A stretch of DNA of 64,000 nucleotides, taken from assembly GCA_016801885.1 (NCBI GenBank), contig CM028889.1, positions 6,668,501 through 6,732,500 on the forward strand, written 5' to 3'. This DNA comes from Toxotes chatareus. Its lineage: Eukaryota > Chordata > Actinopteri > Toxotidae. A program made the position numbers and the translations under genes. Numbering within the stretch: position 1 is the stretch's first letter; each line of letters starts with the position of its first letter. Below the pieces are notes generated by a model, which saw only the letters and a list, made by a program, of their open reading frames with translations, was not told where the DNA came from and searched no databases. Positions 12,059 through 25,200 of the stretch are shown here, in pieces.

Positions 12059-14263
12059 ACGTGAATCCTTATGTCCCTACATGAGGTAACCTTTTTTTGG
12101 GGCCATGACCAATGTTAAAGCAGAGTCCCAACATTCAATGTTATCTGTAGTACAAATACTCTGACCTGAGTTTGCAGAGTAAATCAAAACAATACTGACA
12201 CGTTGCCCATGCTCCTGACGGTACAGAAGATTCTGTGATACTTGATATATTGAAAAACAATTGTTTTTTGTGCATCAAAATATCTGTAGCTAAACAACAA
12301 CATAAAATGTATTGTGTTGTGTGCTTATACTTTGTATGTATAATAATGAATGTGTGTATAATGATCTATAATTAGGTGCCTATGAATCTGAGTCATAAAT
12401 AGGCAAAAAAAAAAACCCCGTCTGATCTTCCATATTGTTGCCATGGTATTGATGCACGACAATATCCCAATTTTAACGGGGGATTGAGGACATACTGCAA
12501 GAACATATTACTCCGTCTATTATTTCTGTCATTGCTATGGTGACTGGCCCACCGATGCTGTTACAGCTCCATTTTTCGCATTATGCATTTCATTATCCAT
12601 GGATTTGTACATCAGTGGTGCAATGGATGGATATCAAGACAAATGTAATTTCATCCCTTTATATCACACATCTTCAGGCCTAATGCACAGCTGACTTGTG
12701 TATGTAATTACAGTGTAATCATTGAGTTAAAATTTGTTTTATCACAGTACTGAAAAAAGGCGAGGTGAGGACTGGTTAACATGTCTAAACTTAAATCAAC
12801 ACATTGAAGGATTATAGTACAAAAGCACAAAACGTAGAAGGGACACAAGTAGCCACAGTGTCAGTATGACAGTATGACAATCCACCTGTAGGCAACAACT
12901 CCCAAACATCTTTATTTTTAAAATATATATAGAGAAGAACCGAAACCTCTAACTAAAAGTAGAACTCAGACAAAGCCCCAATTAAAAGGTGCTCCACTTG
13001 TGTTTTGCTGTGGTGCTCCCTTGGTAGTAAACCTGCTGCTACCCAGCGTTTTCTTCCCTCTTATCTGAATGTCGTGAAATTGAAGGAGCTTCAAGCGACT
13101 GGAATGACTCCTTAAAGCTCTAATTAGGCAGCAGCATCTCTCTGCCTTTTCATTGCTTTCTTTGTTCAAAACTGTTCCCCAGAACAGAACAATGCCCAAG
13201 GACAATTTTCATCTTCCCAACCGCTTCTCTCGCAACAATCTGACATTCCTCTACAGAGTTTCTCTAACTAAAAAAAAAAAAAAAAAAACAGAGATAACTT
13301 CAGATGTTTAGAATAAATGCCATGGAGAAATGTTCCCAAGTGCGATTTGGTCTCATTTCCCAAATTATTCCAGAGTGCTCTGGAGGTCTCCTCAGGAGTG
13401 ATGAGCAGAGGCAGCAGCTACACACTTTACATCTTCTGGAAATTTATGATAAGATGGAACGTTTTTAAAAGATACAAGGTCTGTGCCAATTCTCACGTCC
13501 CCTTCAAACATAACAAAGTTCAATACATGATAGATTTCAACATGAATACAACCAACATGCATACTGGCCCTGAAAAACATCAGGGAAGTTTTTGCATTTG
13601 TAGTTTGTTTGGAAAAATACAAAACGTAGGCAGTTTAAAGAAGCAGTGCAGTGAAAGGGCTGAAAAAAACAGAACAGAAAATCCAATGGAACAACGACAC
13701 ACTGATGATCTGTTATCACTGGAAAGTGCTCTGTAAAACCACTACAGCAAAGAGCACTTGTGACTACAGTCAGAGAAAAAATGGGAGTACAAAAAAAAAA
13801 TCATGACTTTGTGGATTACATCCTAATCTTGTAAAAATGCAGATGCAGAAATTGTAGAAAATGGAAGATAAGGCTGCTTAAATGTTGCCATTTTCCTTTC
13901 AGACAAGACTGACAAACTGCAATTCTCCCATTGGTGGTATAAGGGGATTAGGATTGTTGGTTGTGTGCTGTGAATCCACAGGGTTGGTTGCTGAGGATGT
14001 ACTCTTCACACAGGATTATCATCATTGCATTGCCTGCCCACGCCAGGTCCCTTTGATGTGGAAGTGTTTGAAACCTCTCTCTGTTTTAATCGCAGTTTTT
14101 GAGGAAAAGACTGAAGGAGAAATGATCGTTTTGCTGGTGCAACGATAAGGAAACCATTAGAAACGCCCTTACACTTGTAACGTGCGAGCGGGTGCTTGAT
14201 GAAGTGAGAGGAAACTGGAAACGTCCGAGCAAAAGCGTAGGAAGGCGTGAGGGAGCAACAACA

Positions 14264-14535
14264 TGTGAAAAGAGAAAGCGGTGGAAAGATGGATGGAAGA
14301 AAGATAAATTTGAGAAGAGTGATGAGAAAAACAAGAACAAGAAAAAGGAACACAGGGGAAGAGGAAGAAAAAAGGAAAGAAACAGGGAGGAAGTAACTAA
14401 AAGGGAGACAGGAATGATGAGAGGAAGAGAAGGAAGAATAGAATAAACAAAAGTAGGAGAAGTAAGGAAGGAAGGAGACAGTAAGGGATGAGTCAAGAAA
14501 GAAGAACTAAAAGAACTAAAAAGACAGAGAGTGGT
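14264..14535 (+). repeat. Purine-rich low-complexity block
   Basis: About 270 bases that are overwhelmingly A and G (GGAA, GAAA, GAGG words). Open frames across it on either strand are compositional (Lys/Glu/Arg one way, Ser/Phe/Leu the other) and are not genes. Confidence 0.85.
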
Positions 14536-16190
14536 AAATTTTCATTAAGCAGTGACAGAGCAGCATCCGCAGAGTGACTTTCATCTTGGAACAGATAGCC
14601 GATGTACTCCCTCACTTCCCTGACTTCATTAAACATCTCCACTTCCACTCATCCCTAAGTGAGCCGTGATTAGCGTTGACCAGCTCGATAATTTACCTCC
14701 ATTTACTGCGACCTCTGCTCGGGCTCTGCAGCAGGGTTCAGCATCAAGTGCGTTTTCACAGCTGACTGGTGGGGCCATGAGGTCAGAGACATTTTCATCC
14801 GCATGGGGTGGGCAACAGTGTAAATAATCACTGCTGTCAAATATGCAACAGAATAGCAACTGGTGCATCTGTTCACAGTGCAGCCAAACATCTTCCATCC
14901 TTCCACACCCCAGCAGGGCACAGAGGAAGGTGCTGGGGGACATGGAGGTATCAGTCTGTCCCCTGCAGCTCTTCATCTAACTGTTTACTGTGGCTGCTCC
15001 TTCTGGTTCCATTACAAAAAAATGACTGTGTTTCCTGAGCACCTTGCAGTAAAGCCAGCGCTTTTAATGTGAAGGAAATGTTTGCGTTAGCAGTAAGTTA
15101 ATGCAGGAGTGTGAACAATAGGGCTGATTACTTTATCAGTTAGGTAAAATTATAAATGGTAACTACTGAATAAAATTCGTTTTTCCTGTGTGTCTTTATC
15201 ACTGCTCTCTGTTGCTGTGTTGGCATCGTACAACATTATAATGAGGAGGATGCAAGACGAGTGGGGGGGAGGCCTGCTGTTTGAGATAATCAACAATAGC
15301 AATATCTGCTTTTAACATGACTAAGTAGGTTACTGTGTGACAGGAAAACGCCATTTGTGTGAAACTGAGGGAAAGACACCAGGGAAAGCTGTTTTCTTCT
15401 GAACATCAAACAAGTTTTTGGAGTTTTAATAACACGAAAACATACACAAATAAATCTGCACACACACGCAGACCCATTTTCACTCATCATGCTGATGTGT
15501 CAGCCAAGTATTTTCTCTCTTCCTCTGTGTCCTCATCCATAACGTGCATCACTAATCAGCTTATTATTTTCTACTATTTGACCTTCAGTGGTGGAGTTAG
15601 CTCTTCTCCCTCGTTAATGCTGGTTAGAAGCAGCCTCAGGCAAGTTTACGCTTACCTGTGAGAGGGAGCTTGTCTGAGGGAGCGTGGGAGAGACAGACAT
15701 AGATTTTTTTTTTTTATGTGCACTAACTTTCTCCTAGTAAACACTTAACAGGGGGTGACCCTCTTTAAGATTCAGACAGAAACACCTCTGGGTGGCAGAT
15801 CCTTGTTTGAAATATCCCACACAGGTAAAATACTCTTTTCATGTGCCAAAGCAGTTTTGAGAAAAAAAAATCTACACTAGCGGACAGTGACTTCTGACTC
15901 CATCAGGGTATAATTAATGGCATTTATGCCTGAGCACACTCTGTCTGAATGTGTGAGCCGTCAGCTGTAGCAGCAGCTCTGTCTAACATCGTTCAGGTCA
16001 GGACAAGGGAACAGCTAAGTTCAGTGTGACCTACCAGTTTCATCAGGACCCCTGCATCCGTCTCTGGAAGCCATGAGACATCAGAATTTAACTGTCTGGG
16101 ACACTTCTGGGTCAGGAGTGTAAGCGTGCATTAGAAACAGGGTGGACTGAGTTTTAAAACTTCAGTTTCTAATGTCAAGCCAAACTGCAT

Positions 16191-16224
16191 GTGTGTGTGT
16201 GTGTGTATGTGTGTGTGTGTGTGT
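16191..16224 (+). repeat. (GT)n microsatellite
   Basis: A GT array with a single AT interruption, about 800 bases from the Gln-rich exon on its 3' side in nos1ap sense. Confidence 0.96.
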
Positions 16225-16341
16225 CATTGTAAGCCCAGAGCAATTGCTGTTACCAGTCACTTCTCCACTGCAGCCACTCAGGCTGGGTGATTGATGTCTG
16301 AGGCTGGGGGGAACTATTTTTCAAATCCAGATTGGATTGAA

Positions 16342-16374
16342 GGGGTGGGAGGTGGGGGGGTGGGTGGGGGGGGG
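16342..16374 (+). other. G-run cluster with G-quadruplex potential
   Basis: Runs of four, three, seven, three and nine G, separated by one to three other bases, within 33 bases. This satisfies the usual four-run quadruplex pattern on the plus strand, which is the template strand for nos1ap; the pre-mRNA is C-rich here. Confidence 0.7.
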
Positions 16375-17017
16375 TTCATTGGTTGTTTGTTTCTTTCTGC
16401 AGGTGGTCAACAATGGCAAATTTCCTCATTAAGTAAACTAGATCAAAATGGGCAGCTACATTTTCAGTAAATGAATGTGTTTGCTTTTACATAGGTTTGT
16501 GGAGTTAGATTGATTATTGATTTTAGTTCACTGTGTGTCTCCTGAGGAAGCCAAGTGTGCCTATAAACCTTTTTAACCACCACCACCACAATTCACACCA
16601 AAGACGGCAGAGCCCAAAATCAGTGTTTAAGTAAACTGTTGCTATAATTCATAATCAGAAAAAAGCAAGAAGAAAATCTATGAGTGACGCAGTCATATGT
16701 ACAGTTTCCATGTTGTGAGCATTTTGCATACAGACATAACAGTATTTTTCACTTGTCTCACTAAAGTGCAGGTTCACAGTTCACCAGGATTTGATGCACC
16801 CAGTAAAACAGCAAGCAGATCTGTCATTCGTGGGATATTTAGTCCATTTGTACTGTAGAGTATATGTAGGCATGTGTCTGGGGGTGTGGGTGTGAGTGAC
16901 TCTGGGTCTATGTGTGATTATGTGTATCTATATTGTTGAGCCATGGACACTGCACACACTGCAGAAACACTTTCAAAAGCACAAAAGGCTGTGTTTGTGC
17001 GTGTGTGGGAGACGAAC

Positions 17018-17179
17018 CTGTGCTACAGCCACTTGTGTCTGCTGCTGTTGCTGCTGGAGCTGCTGCTGGAGCAGTTGGATCTGGTGGTGGACAGACAGGG
17101 GGGCACCTGGTGGCAGTGAGCCCGATGCGGGGAGAAGCATCCTGGGGCTGGACATCAGCAGAGAGGCCTCCTCTGGAGC
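17018..17179 (-). CDS. nos1ap: nos1ap coding exon: SPRMLLP block and glutamine-rich segment
   Basis: This exon of exactly 54 codons starts APEEASLLMSSPRMLLPAS, passes a Pro/Gly stretch (GSLPPGAPLSVHHQ) and ends in a Gln-rich run with the motif QQQTQVAVAQ. Human NOS1AP has SPRMLLPSS, STHHQMQLLQQ and QQQQTQVAVAQ in the same order. The glutamines are encoded mainly by CAG (CTG on the plus strand at about 17039-17085), so the run may vary in length between individuals. The acceptor chosen is ggtgtcag|GCTCCA, because it keeps phase 0 with the upstream donor. Another AG six bases further in (ctccag|AGG) would break the frame. The donor is CAG|GTTCGT, a weak match to consensus. The N-terminal eight residues differ from the mammalian sequence, so the acceptor is slightly less certain than the other boundaries. 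Confidence 0.93.
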
Positions 17180-20100
17180 CTGACACCAGGGACAGAGAGA
17201 GAAAGATGAAACGACTGAGACACATATCTGACAAAGATTCAGACAGGATAGAGAAATGAAGCAGAACTGACACTTTATTCATGCCACAGTGGAAAACCTT
17301 GCAAAGCACCATTTTGGAGCATTATATAAAACACTGAAAGATTGGCAGCGACTAATTACTGCCTTGAAACAAATAATATTGCACAGTCCAATATCTTCCA
17401 TCCTCATTTTTAATTATATACTTATCAAACTAAGTTAAGTAAAACTACTATAAAAATATTATTCAAAACTACAGTTAGTAGTTTTCAAAACTTGAGTGCA
17501 CAAAAAGTTAAAAGGTTGAGGATACAAATACACAGGGAAAAAAGAGAAAAGAAATAACTGGTGAATGAATAAATACCATCAGGACAAGCAATAGCATCAA
17601 TAAAATGTCCTAGAGAAGAAGCAATCATCAAGACAAGAATCTGAATTTGAAATGTAGAATTGCTGATTAGTTGCACCAGTGTGGAATGAGCGGTGCTGAG
17701 AATGCAGATCAGCAGCACTGAAACGCTCGCACTCGAACAATAATGAGCTTTGAGACTCGGTTTTCTTTCATCTTAACGTCATCAAGCATCCAAACTGTTT
17801 CAAGACTCCAGTAACCAGTGACGCATTGTGCTCTCTCCATCATCCTACCAGTCAAAAATATTTTCTGTTATGCAGACATGGTGCTTTGATCACTCTGTGG
17901 CTAAAACACAGCATCAGCACCATTTGGGTATTTGAGGATAATGATGAGACGTTCCAGTGTGGACAATCACGATGTTTTGTTAATGTTTAATATGATTTAA
18001 CATGGCTCAATCGCTTTTAATCATTGCAGCATTAATGTTGATTATCTAGCGAATTCCTGCTCATTTAAAACTGACAACAAATCTCTGAAGCCATAAGAAA
18101 TGAGCGTTGATAGTTAATGCTGATTATACAATCTTCAGATTTACTGGTTTCTGATGTTGTCACATCCACTTTCCTGTTTTCTGCAGCCTGCACCAGTTAC
18201 AGCAGATCCACAGCAACCGGTTGCTGGATCTCAAACATTTTTGAAAACAGCTGCATGGCTGCCAATTCCAAACAGTTAGGTTGCTGACTGAATCCAAACT
18301 ATGTTACATCACTAACAGGGGGACACACGGCACTTCAAAGTGACTGGAGTTTCGACGCAGGAAGGGGTCGGCAAACAAGTCGACACCTGATTAAAATGAA
18401 CCTGAGCCCGCCTTCTGGAATCCATGCCAAAACACTTCTCCATCTGTCTCGTCTGAAACACCTTCTGGTGACACACAGACAAGGATTTGCGCATACACAC
18501 AGACGCACACACAGTGAGACACATTCGTGAGAGGGATATGTGACTGATAGCCTGTCTGAGCTGCATCTTTTAGGTTAATGAGAGGAAATTATCCAAGTTG
18601 ACAGGTTGCTTGGTGCCATCACATAATGGAGGCCAAGGCAGAAATCTCCAGAAGCCATGTGCTTGTGTGTGAGCGTGAAAGAAAAAGAGCACGATAAAAC
18701 CTGTCAGCAGAGACTCTTCAGAAACATGAAGGATCATATAAAATGGGCTCATTTTATCTTGAAGTGCCTCTTTAACTGACACACTATTCACCTTTTCTTC
18801 AGCACTTGTGGACACCTGAAACGACTGCTCGGCTGCCAAGTAAGGGATGTTAAACGGGTTTGCTGCGGGAGCTCTGAAACAGTGACAACAGTCAGGAAAA
18901 CAGTGAAAGTTCAGTGAGTGGAAGAGTGAATAAGATGATTCAGCACTCTACCAGGGAGGAGAAATGATGACATGTTTGGATTTCAAGCACTGTGGACACA
19001 GGAACTATTCTCAATTATAGAGAAACTGAAAGAGACGACAGACATAAACAGACTGTCAGCGGCAGCAGAGCGAGACATAACGCGGGCGGAAAAGAAATCC
19101 CATTCCAAATGTACATTTAGGCAGTCATCGCTGACGATATTCAATAAAAACATATCTATTCTACTATTTCCCACCAGTTCTTATAACAGTGACAGATTAG
19201 CCTTTTATCAAAGCATATTCTAGGAAAAAAGACACTGGCAGTACCTTCCACAGCATTTGGATGGTAATTTCAGGGTAGTGTGGTAAGCATGTAGACTTTT
19301 AACACTGACGCAAATAACTGCTTTTAATGTGAAAGTAATATAAAGGGCCGGGTTATATTCGAAAAGAAGTGGTTCATATGGCATGTTGTCTCACAGCTGG
19401 CAATCAAAAGTGTTTATCGCTCTTATGAGCAGTGAAGGCAGAGTGAAAAGCTGGGTGCCAAAGAGAGGAGGGAGACGTGGTATTGTCTAAATATGGGGAT
19501 AAGACCACAGACTTTCATGCAATCTCTCCTGGAAGAGAAAATTCATGTGAAAAGTAACAGATATAAAGAGAAGTTCAAACCTTGGCCTCTTCCTCACCTC
19601 TACACAGCAAGGCCTGAAGTGAGTGTGAATGCCCAATTTTTTTTATTTCGAAAAGTTACAGACATGGTCGGACACAGTCCCCCACAGTCTGACGTCGGAA
19701 AGTTGTGGTGGAGCAGGGGTTAGTTCGATAAGCAGCTCTGTAGAAGCTTAACGTCACTGAAATCACTAAGAATTAACACAAAACTACACCGTTTTGGAAC
19801 ACAGACTTTATGGTTAAGTCTGATGGCGCTAATCAACCCCAGTATGACACTGCAAACAGCTGTTTTCAGAAAAAAAAATAAAATAAAAAAAGCTCAAAGA
19901 GAGTATCCACTTCCTGCCATTTTCTTTCACCTAACTCAGCTGGAGAAGTGGGTGGAAATTCAGAGGTCTGGAACTGGGCAGGTAAAAGCTAACCAGAGCG
20001 AAAAGAAGACTGATTCGTTGGACTTGCATTTGTCAGTTGGAAAAAACCACAAATTCAATGAAATGCTAATGTAGCTCTGTGTCTGCTGGATATTTAAGTA

Positions 20101-22253
20101 GTCAACTGTTTGCTAACATGTTGGCCATAAGAGCTTAAGATTTGATTAAAGTATGTCAAGACTTTGTTGCTGTGACTTTGCTTTGGAATATTTCTGCCCC
20201 TAGGTGATCACAGACCACCACACTGGAAAGTTTTGGTTTTTTGTGGGGGGGGGGGCACTTTAACATCACATTAAAGGAGCAAAAACATATAAAGAAGCAA
20301 CGAAGCAGCAAGTCAACTGTGAATATTTTCTCCTTCTGGGCAAAACAGAATTTTCTCGTTAAATATGTCACCTTGTTTTGACCTGTAATTATAGCATCCC
20401 CTTAAGCAAATTACTATAATTTCAAAAATGCCACAGTATAGTGGGCTCAAACAGTTCTGAAGATTGGATGACAAATTATTCTCAGAAGCCGATGCCTGAA
20501 GTGCCTCCTCAAAAATGGATGGAAAAGCTAGGAGGGGTTATGGCATGTGGAGAAAAGAAAAAAAAATGTCACAAAAGATGCTTAACAGGGCAGAGAAATA
20601 TGGGATCTGAGGCACTTTGAGCAGATGAGCAGATGAAGATTACTGAGAAAACCCACATTTGTAATCTTGTTGTGTAGCCTATGGGTACTGGGAAACAAAA
20701 AACTCCATTCATAAAAAGTGCTTCAGTAGTGAAGAGAACCATCATCTTTCAAAGCTATGGGATGCATGAATGAGTAAATGAACTTAGATGATGGATGGAT
20801 GGATTAAAACGATCCACAGAGATCAATTTTCATTTTTAGAGACAAAAACGGAGACAAGCACTGAATCCATTATGAATGTTTATGTACAACTACGCCTGTA
20901 TGCACTCACACACAGCCTCTCTGAGTTTGCTGAGTGAACGTCTGCATATTCAAACATTGTTTTAGCCTCTCTGTGCTGTGTTTACAGTACAGACTGACAA
21001 AAGAAAAACAACGATCCACCTCAGCACACAGAATCCTAAAGTTGTTTAGCACAGTCAAAGCCAATTACAGAAGACAGTAGAGCAGAATATTCAGACTGAG
21101 TGAGGGAGTTAAAAGGGATGGAGAAAAACGGCCCGCTGCCGAAATTCCTCATGATAACTGCTCAAGTCTGGTCTGCCTGAGGGAAACTCGACTATTACCA
21201 TCTAATTCCCACACATACACATGCTAATACAGGTTGTTAGCAGGCAGCTGGAGTCAGCCTTTATCTTTTAACCTCTCGTTACACTCACCGAGGGGCAGAA
21301 CAGAGGAGAGGGAGAAAACAGGCAAGTAAAAGAAGGTTGAAAGAAGAAAGGGGAAAAAGAGAGAAAGGAAACTAAAGATAGATGACATGGCATAAAGGAA
21401 GTCTTTATTTCTCTTCCTCCAGCTGTGATTACACTAGTTGCTCTCTGTCTGTCAAACAGGCTGTCCCCTCCCACACACACAGAGAGACACAGACAATAAA
21501 ACACTAAAAGGTTAGACAGGGTCTGGCTTCCTTCACTGCCAATATCCTCAGCCACAGATCTGCAGCTTTATCGAGGGCTCTTGAGGAAAAGTCTGAGGGA
21601 TCATTTTACAGTGGCTTTGTCTGTAATATCAGATCATACCATCAGCTCTAACAGTCATTATAATGGGGTAGTTTTAGAGGAGGTCTTATTCAAGTAAAGG
21701 TGTTCACATTAAGCTGTGAAGAGCCTTTTACAAGTAACGTACATTTAATACATTTAAATTATTATCTCAGTGATTTGATGAGCTGAGCTGTGCAGCAGGT
21801 GGTCCCCAAATCATTTCTACCTACTGACAAGCCTGCTGCACTGCACTACACCATGCCCTGTGAAGAAACTTGACAAACTAACTTGTGTTAAACAGACAAC
21901 AGACCTGAAAGTTTAGTCAGAGCAAACAGTGATCGTCTACTTAAGCACAACTGAAGAGCTGTACCATTCAAAACACACACAGACACAATGTCACCATGAT
22001 GCCTTATGGCTGCACTGCATTCTGGCCTCTTGAGGATATTATTAGTGGTAACTCTAGCCATCAGGTTATTGAATTTTCTGATATGAAACATTGTCTCTTC
22101 TGCAAATATTGTGATTCGCAACCTATGTATGGTTATTATGGGGGAATAAAGAAAAAAACAATAAAAAGAGACCATGGACAGTAGAATGCATTTTTGGTCT
22201 TACAGAAAAATGTTATATTCACATCAAGGCAAAACACCTTTCCTCAGGCCTGG

Positions 22254-22296
22254 TGTGAGTAATTAACAAAGCTTTGGGTTTTGTTAGTTACTCACA
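22254..22296 (+). other. Near-perfect intronic hairpin (inverted repeat)
   Basis: Left arm tgtgagtaattaacaaa (22254-22270) and right arm tttgttagttactcaca (22280-22296) are complementary over 17 bases, with one position that is a G-T wobble in the plus-strand transcript. The spacer is 9 bases. The stem is shorter than a typical pre-miRNA stem, so an RNA gene is not claimed. Confidence 0.75.
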
Positions 22297-25200
22297 ACAA
22301 TCTGATGCTGTCCGTGGCTGTGTTACCTTTCAGATAAGCCTTTCCTTTTCCTCTCAGATTTCCACTGGCTATTTTCAATTTCCATAGCAACATGAGATGG
22401 ATGCATATATTTTTTTTTAAATAAGCAGTCTGAAAGTCTGACAGCTTGTTAAAGAAAATCTGCAGCTATGACACAAATATGAGGATTTCTGCATCCTTAT
22501 ATTAGCTTAGCTGCCTTTGTCTGTCTTTCATCGCAATCATGTTATTGTTGTACAAGCTACTCTAAATGCCATTTCTCGCTTCCTTAGCTATGGCCATCTC
22601 ATTACTTTTTAATGATGCCATACAATTACACAGTTGCTGGCATTAATGTGCATGTCCTTGTGATTAAGGCAGGTTGGCCTCAGCACTCAGAGCCCTCTTG
22701 GTTTTGATTCCAGTCTAATCAGGGACTGTTTTACTCGATTCGGCATGAACACGGCCCAATCTGCAAAAAGATATTGAATGTCAGCACAAAATGGAAGCTA
22801 GTGGAGAGGAAAGTGATATAGGCATAGACAGAGAAAAACAGAGGGGAGAAACAAAGCCCATATGTGGAAGTGATCATTTGTGTATGAAGATAATCCAGAT
22901 CAATCCTGGGCTGACTCAGCTCTGCCAAGAGTCAAAAGGTCACTGTTTTACACTTTTATTACTCTTTGAGTAATAATTCTTGCACTTTGTTATCAGCTGA
23001 CAACTCAGAGGAAAACATTTCCTGATGCAAGCTACTGAGAAACCAATCATCATCACACTGTGAGGCTATCAAGAGAAACAACCCCATGAAAAACTAGGTC
23101 TGGTCTCTCCGTTGTAAATGGGTCAACAGACATTTTCACCAAAAAACAATGAATTTACAGTCAGTGAAAAGTCGAGATGCTGCATTTTTATTGCCTGTTT
23201 GGGTGTGAAAGTATAGAAAAGATACGTCTCTGTCCAGCAAGTGCTGAGGACACGGCCAGGGAAAAAGGCAGAGTGTGTGTATTGATGCGACAAAGAAGCT
23301 GTGAACTTAAAGGTCCTTTAGGTAAGTTTTTGCTATTGCTGTGACTTCCTGCATTCAGTTACTGCACAGTGTACATAGTATTTATGCACTAAACGTTAAG
23401 AAAGCGTACGCTGTATTCTGTTTTCTTTGAATAAAAGCAATGTAAATGTATTCTGACATCTGTAGTGCCAGTTGTGTAGTGACATTAAAGTGTGTACTAG
23501 AGGGCAAAATAGCCAGTGGTTTTATGTTGAAAGCTTTAAAAAAAAAACAAAAAAAACAAACAGACGACATGACATTTCAGAGAACTTTGGGCTGATTTGG
23601 GAACTTGGGTATTGAGAGTTAGAAATAATGTACATCGACAAAACTGTTAAAGAAAAAAGGGATATAATTTCAGTTGGTCTACTCTTGTTTTTCAGTTAGT
23701 CTGAGGATACTTACAACTTGAGCTTCTGCTGCTTTATAATACAAGACATTGAAGGACTTTAAAACAATGTTTTCATCAGAGCCAGAGCGTTTTTTGTTGC
23801 ATTATCTTCTATTTTGAATAATGGAAGAAGCAAATAGTTGTAGGCTTTGTGTAAGCAAACATCAATAACATGCTCATTGCACTTAAGGATCTTGTACTGT
23901 GCCTGACTCCCTCTTATTTTTTCGGACTCTTCTCGATGGATGGCTGCATGATGTGCACCAACACATTTCGATTTCCAGTCAGACAGACAGGAAAACTGTG
24001 ATTTGTACCATTTCATGTTTAGCTCCACTTCACTCTTACACCTCTTTCCACCTTCCTACACAGGACATGTCATCATCACAGTGTCCTGGGGCCAGGTAAG
24101 TAATCTTATGTGTGAAAACAGAATTCATGGTGTTTACAGCCTCACTGGGTAAAAGCTTTAAGAGCAAGGAGGAGACATTCACTCTTTGGTACTAAAACCC
24201 TGAAATGCACGTAGTTAGGTGATATTTTGTAGTAATGCAGTACATCCCTGTAGTTTTATGCAGAAAACAATGTCTGTTTTCTTTTTGAATTCCAACTGCA
24301 CAAATATTAGCACCATTCATATTAATCCAGTTAAATAAGTTACGTATTGAAAAGGGGACCAGAAATTCTGTGATACAAAATAACTGACAAAAAAATGAAT
24401 AATGAAAACAATCAGTAAAAACATCCACTGCAGCAGCACTTGCCAATTTTGGAAAGAAGCAATTTAGATAAGACAAGTTAACACCAGTGCCATCATCACG
24501 TCAAGTTTATGACAAGATTTTGAATAGCGGCTTCTTTTCACGGGTAATTGAATATGAAAAAAACATGCACAAGCTTTTTCATGATCAGTTTCAAGATATG
24601 GAGTAAACTGGACAGATTCACATTCTGCACGAAAATGAAATGTTCAGTATTGCATAAGTGAGCTGTATATGCTGCAGAGTTTTATTGTACCTGAAATTAC
24701 AAAGTTTTGTAATGACATGATCATTTTCAACAAGTTTCCTGGAAAGAACTATGTTAAGTGGTATAAACTATTAGAAAAAGAAGAATGTCCTTGTAAGAAA
24801 AGCTCAGTTTAAACCAGAGTGAAATGATAATTCACAATTTGCGTATTATTGGGAATGTTATTCTCCATATATGTTTGCTGTTTCATTGTATGTATGACCA
24901 GGGGAACCTGACCCTATGGGTCCCTTAGCTTGTGCCTATTAGGTTTCCATTTAGTAAGTGGAAGCCTGTGCTTGCATTGTCAGATCTGGACCAACTGAGG
25001 CAAACTAATGATGGGATAAGAGAAAAAAAAAAAAAAAAGAGGAAGAGTGCTATCGGTGGAGTTGCTGCCTGTAGCGTTACACTCAGAGATCAGAGTGTTT
25101 ACACCTGCCTGACAGCATCTGAAAGTGGGCCAGAGGCAAAACCTCTATCAAAGCTTTTGTTGTACGGCCTCACTTTAAAGCACACATGCCCACGTGAACA

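Larger units (their letters stand above)
8138..17017 (-). other. nos1ap: nos1ap intron between Gln-rich and coiled-coil exons
   Basis: An 8.9 kb phase-0 intron. It starts with the weak donor GTTCGT and ends at ccaccgccag. Contents that can be named are a short CA run (9715-9732), a possible retroposon tail (11998-12058), a 19-base poly-A (13270-13288), a long purine-rich block (about 14264-14535), a GT repeat (16191-16224) and a G-run cluster (16342-16374). No second gene is supported. Confidence 0.85.

Noticed and set aside
14006..14496. Two long overlapping frames on the minus strand rich in Ser, Phe and Leu
   Set aside because: They are read through the purine-rich block; composition alone explains the lack of stops.
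16896..17312. Frames on both strands rich in Cys, Ala or Gly across the Gln-rich exon
   Set aside because: Other frames of the CAG/CTG repeat; only the frame giving Gln matches NOS1AP and the splice phases.
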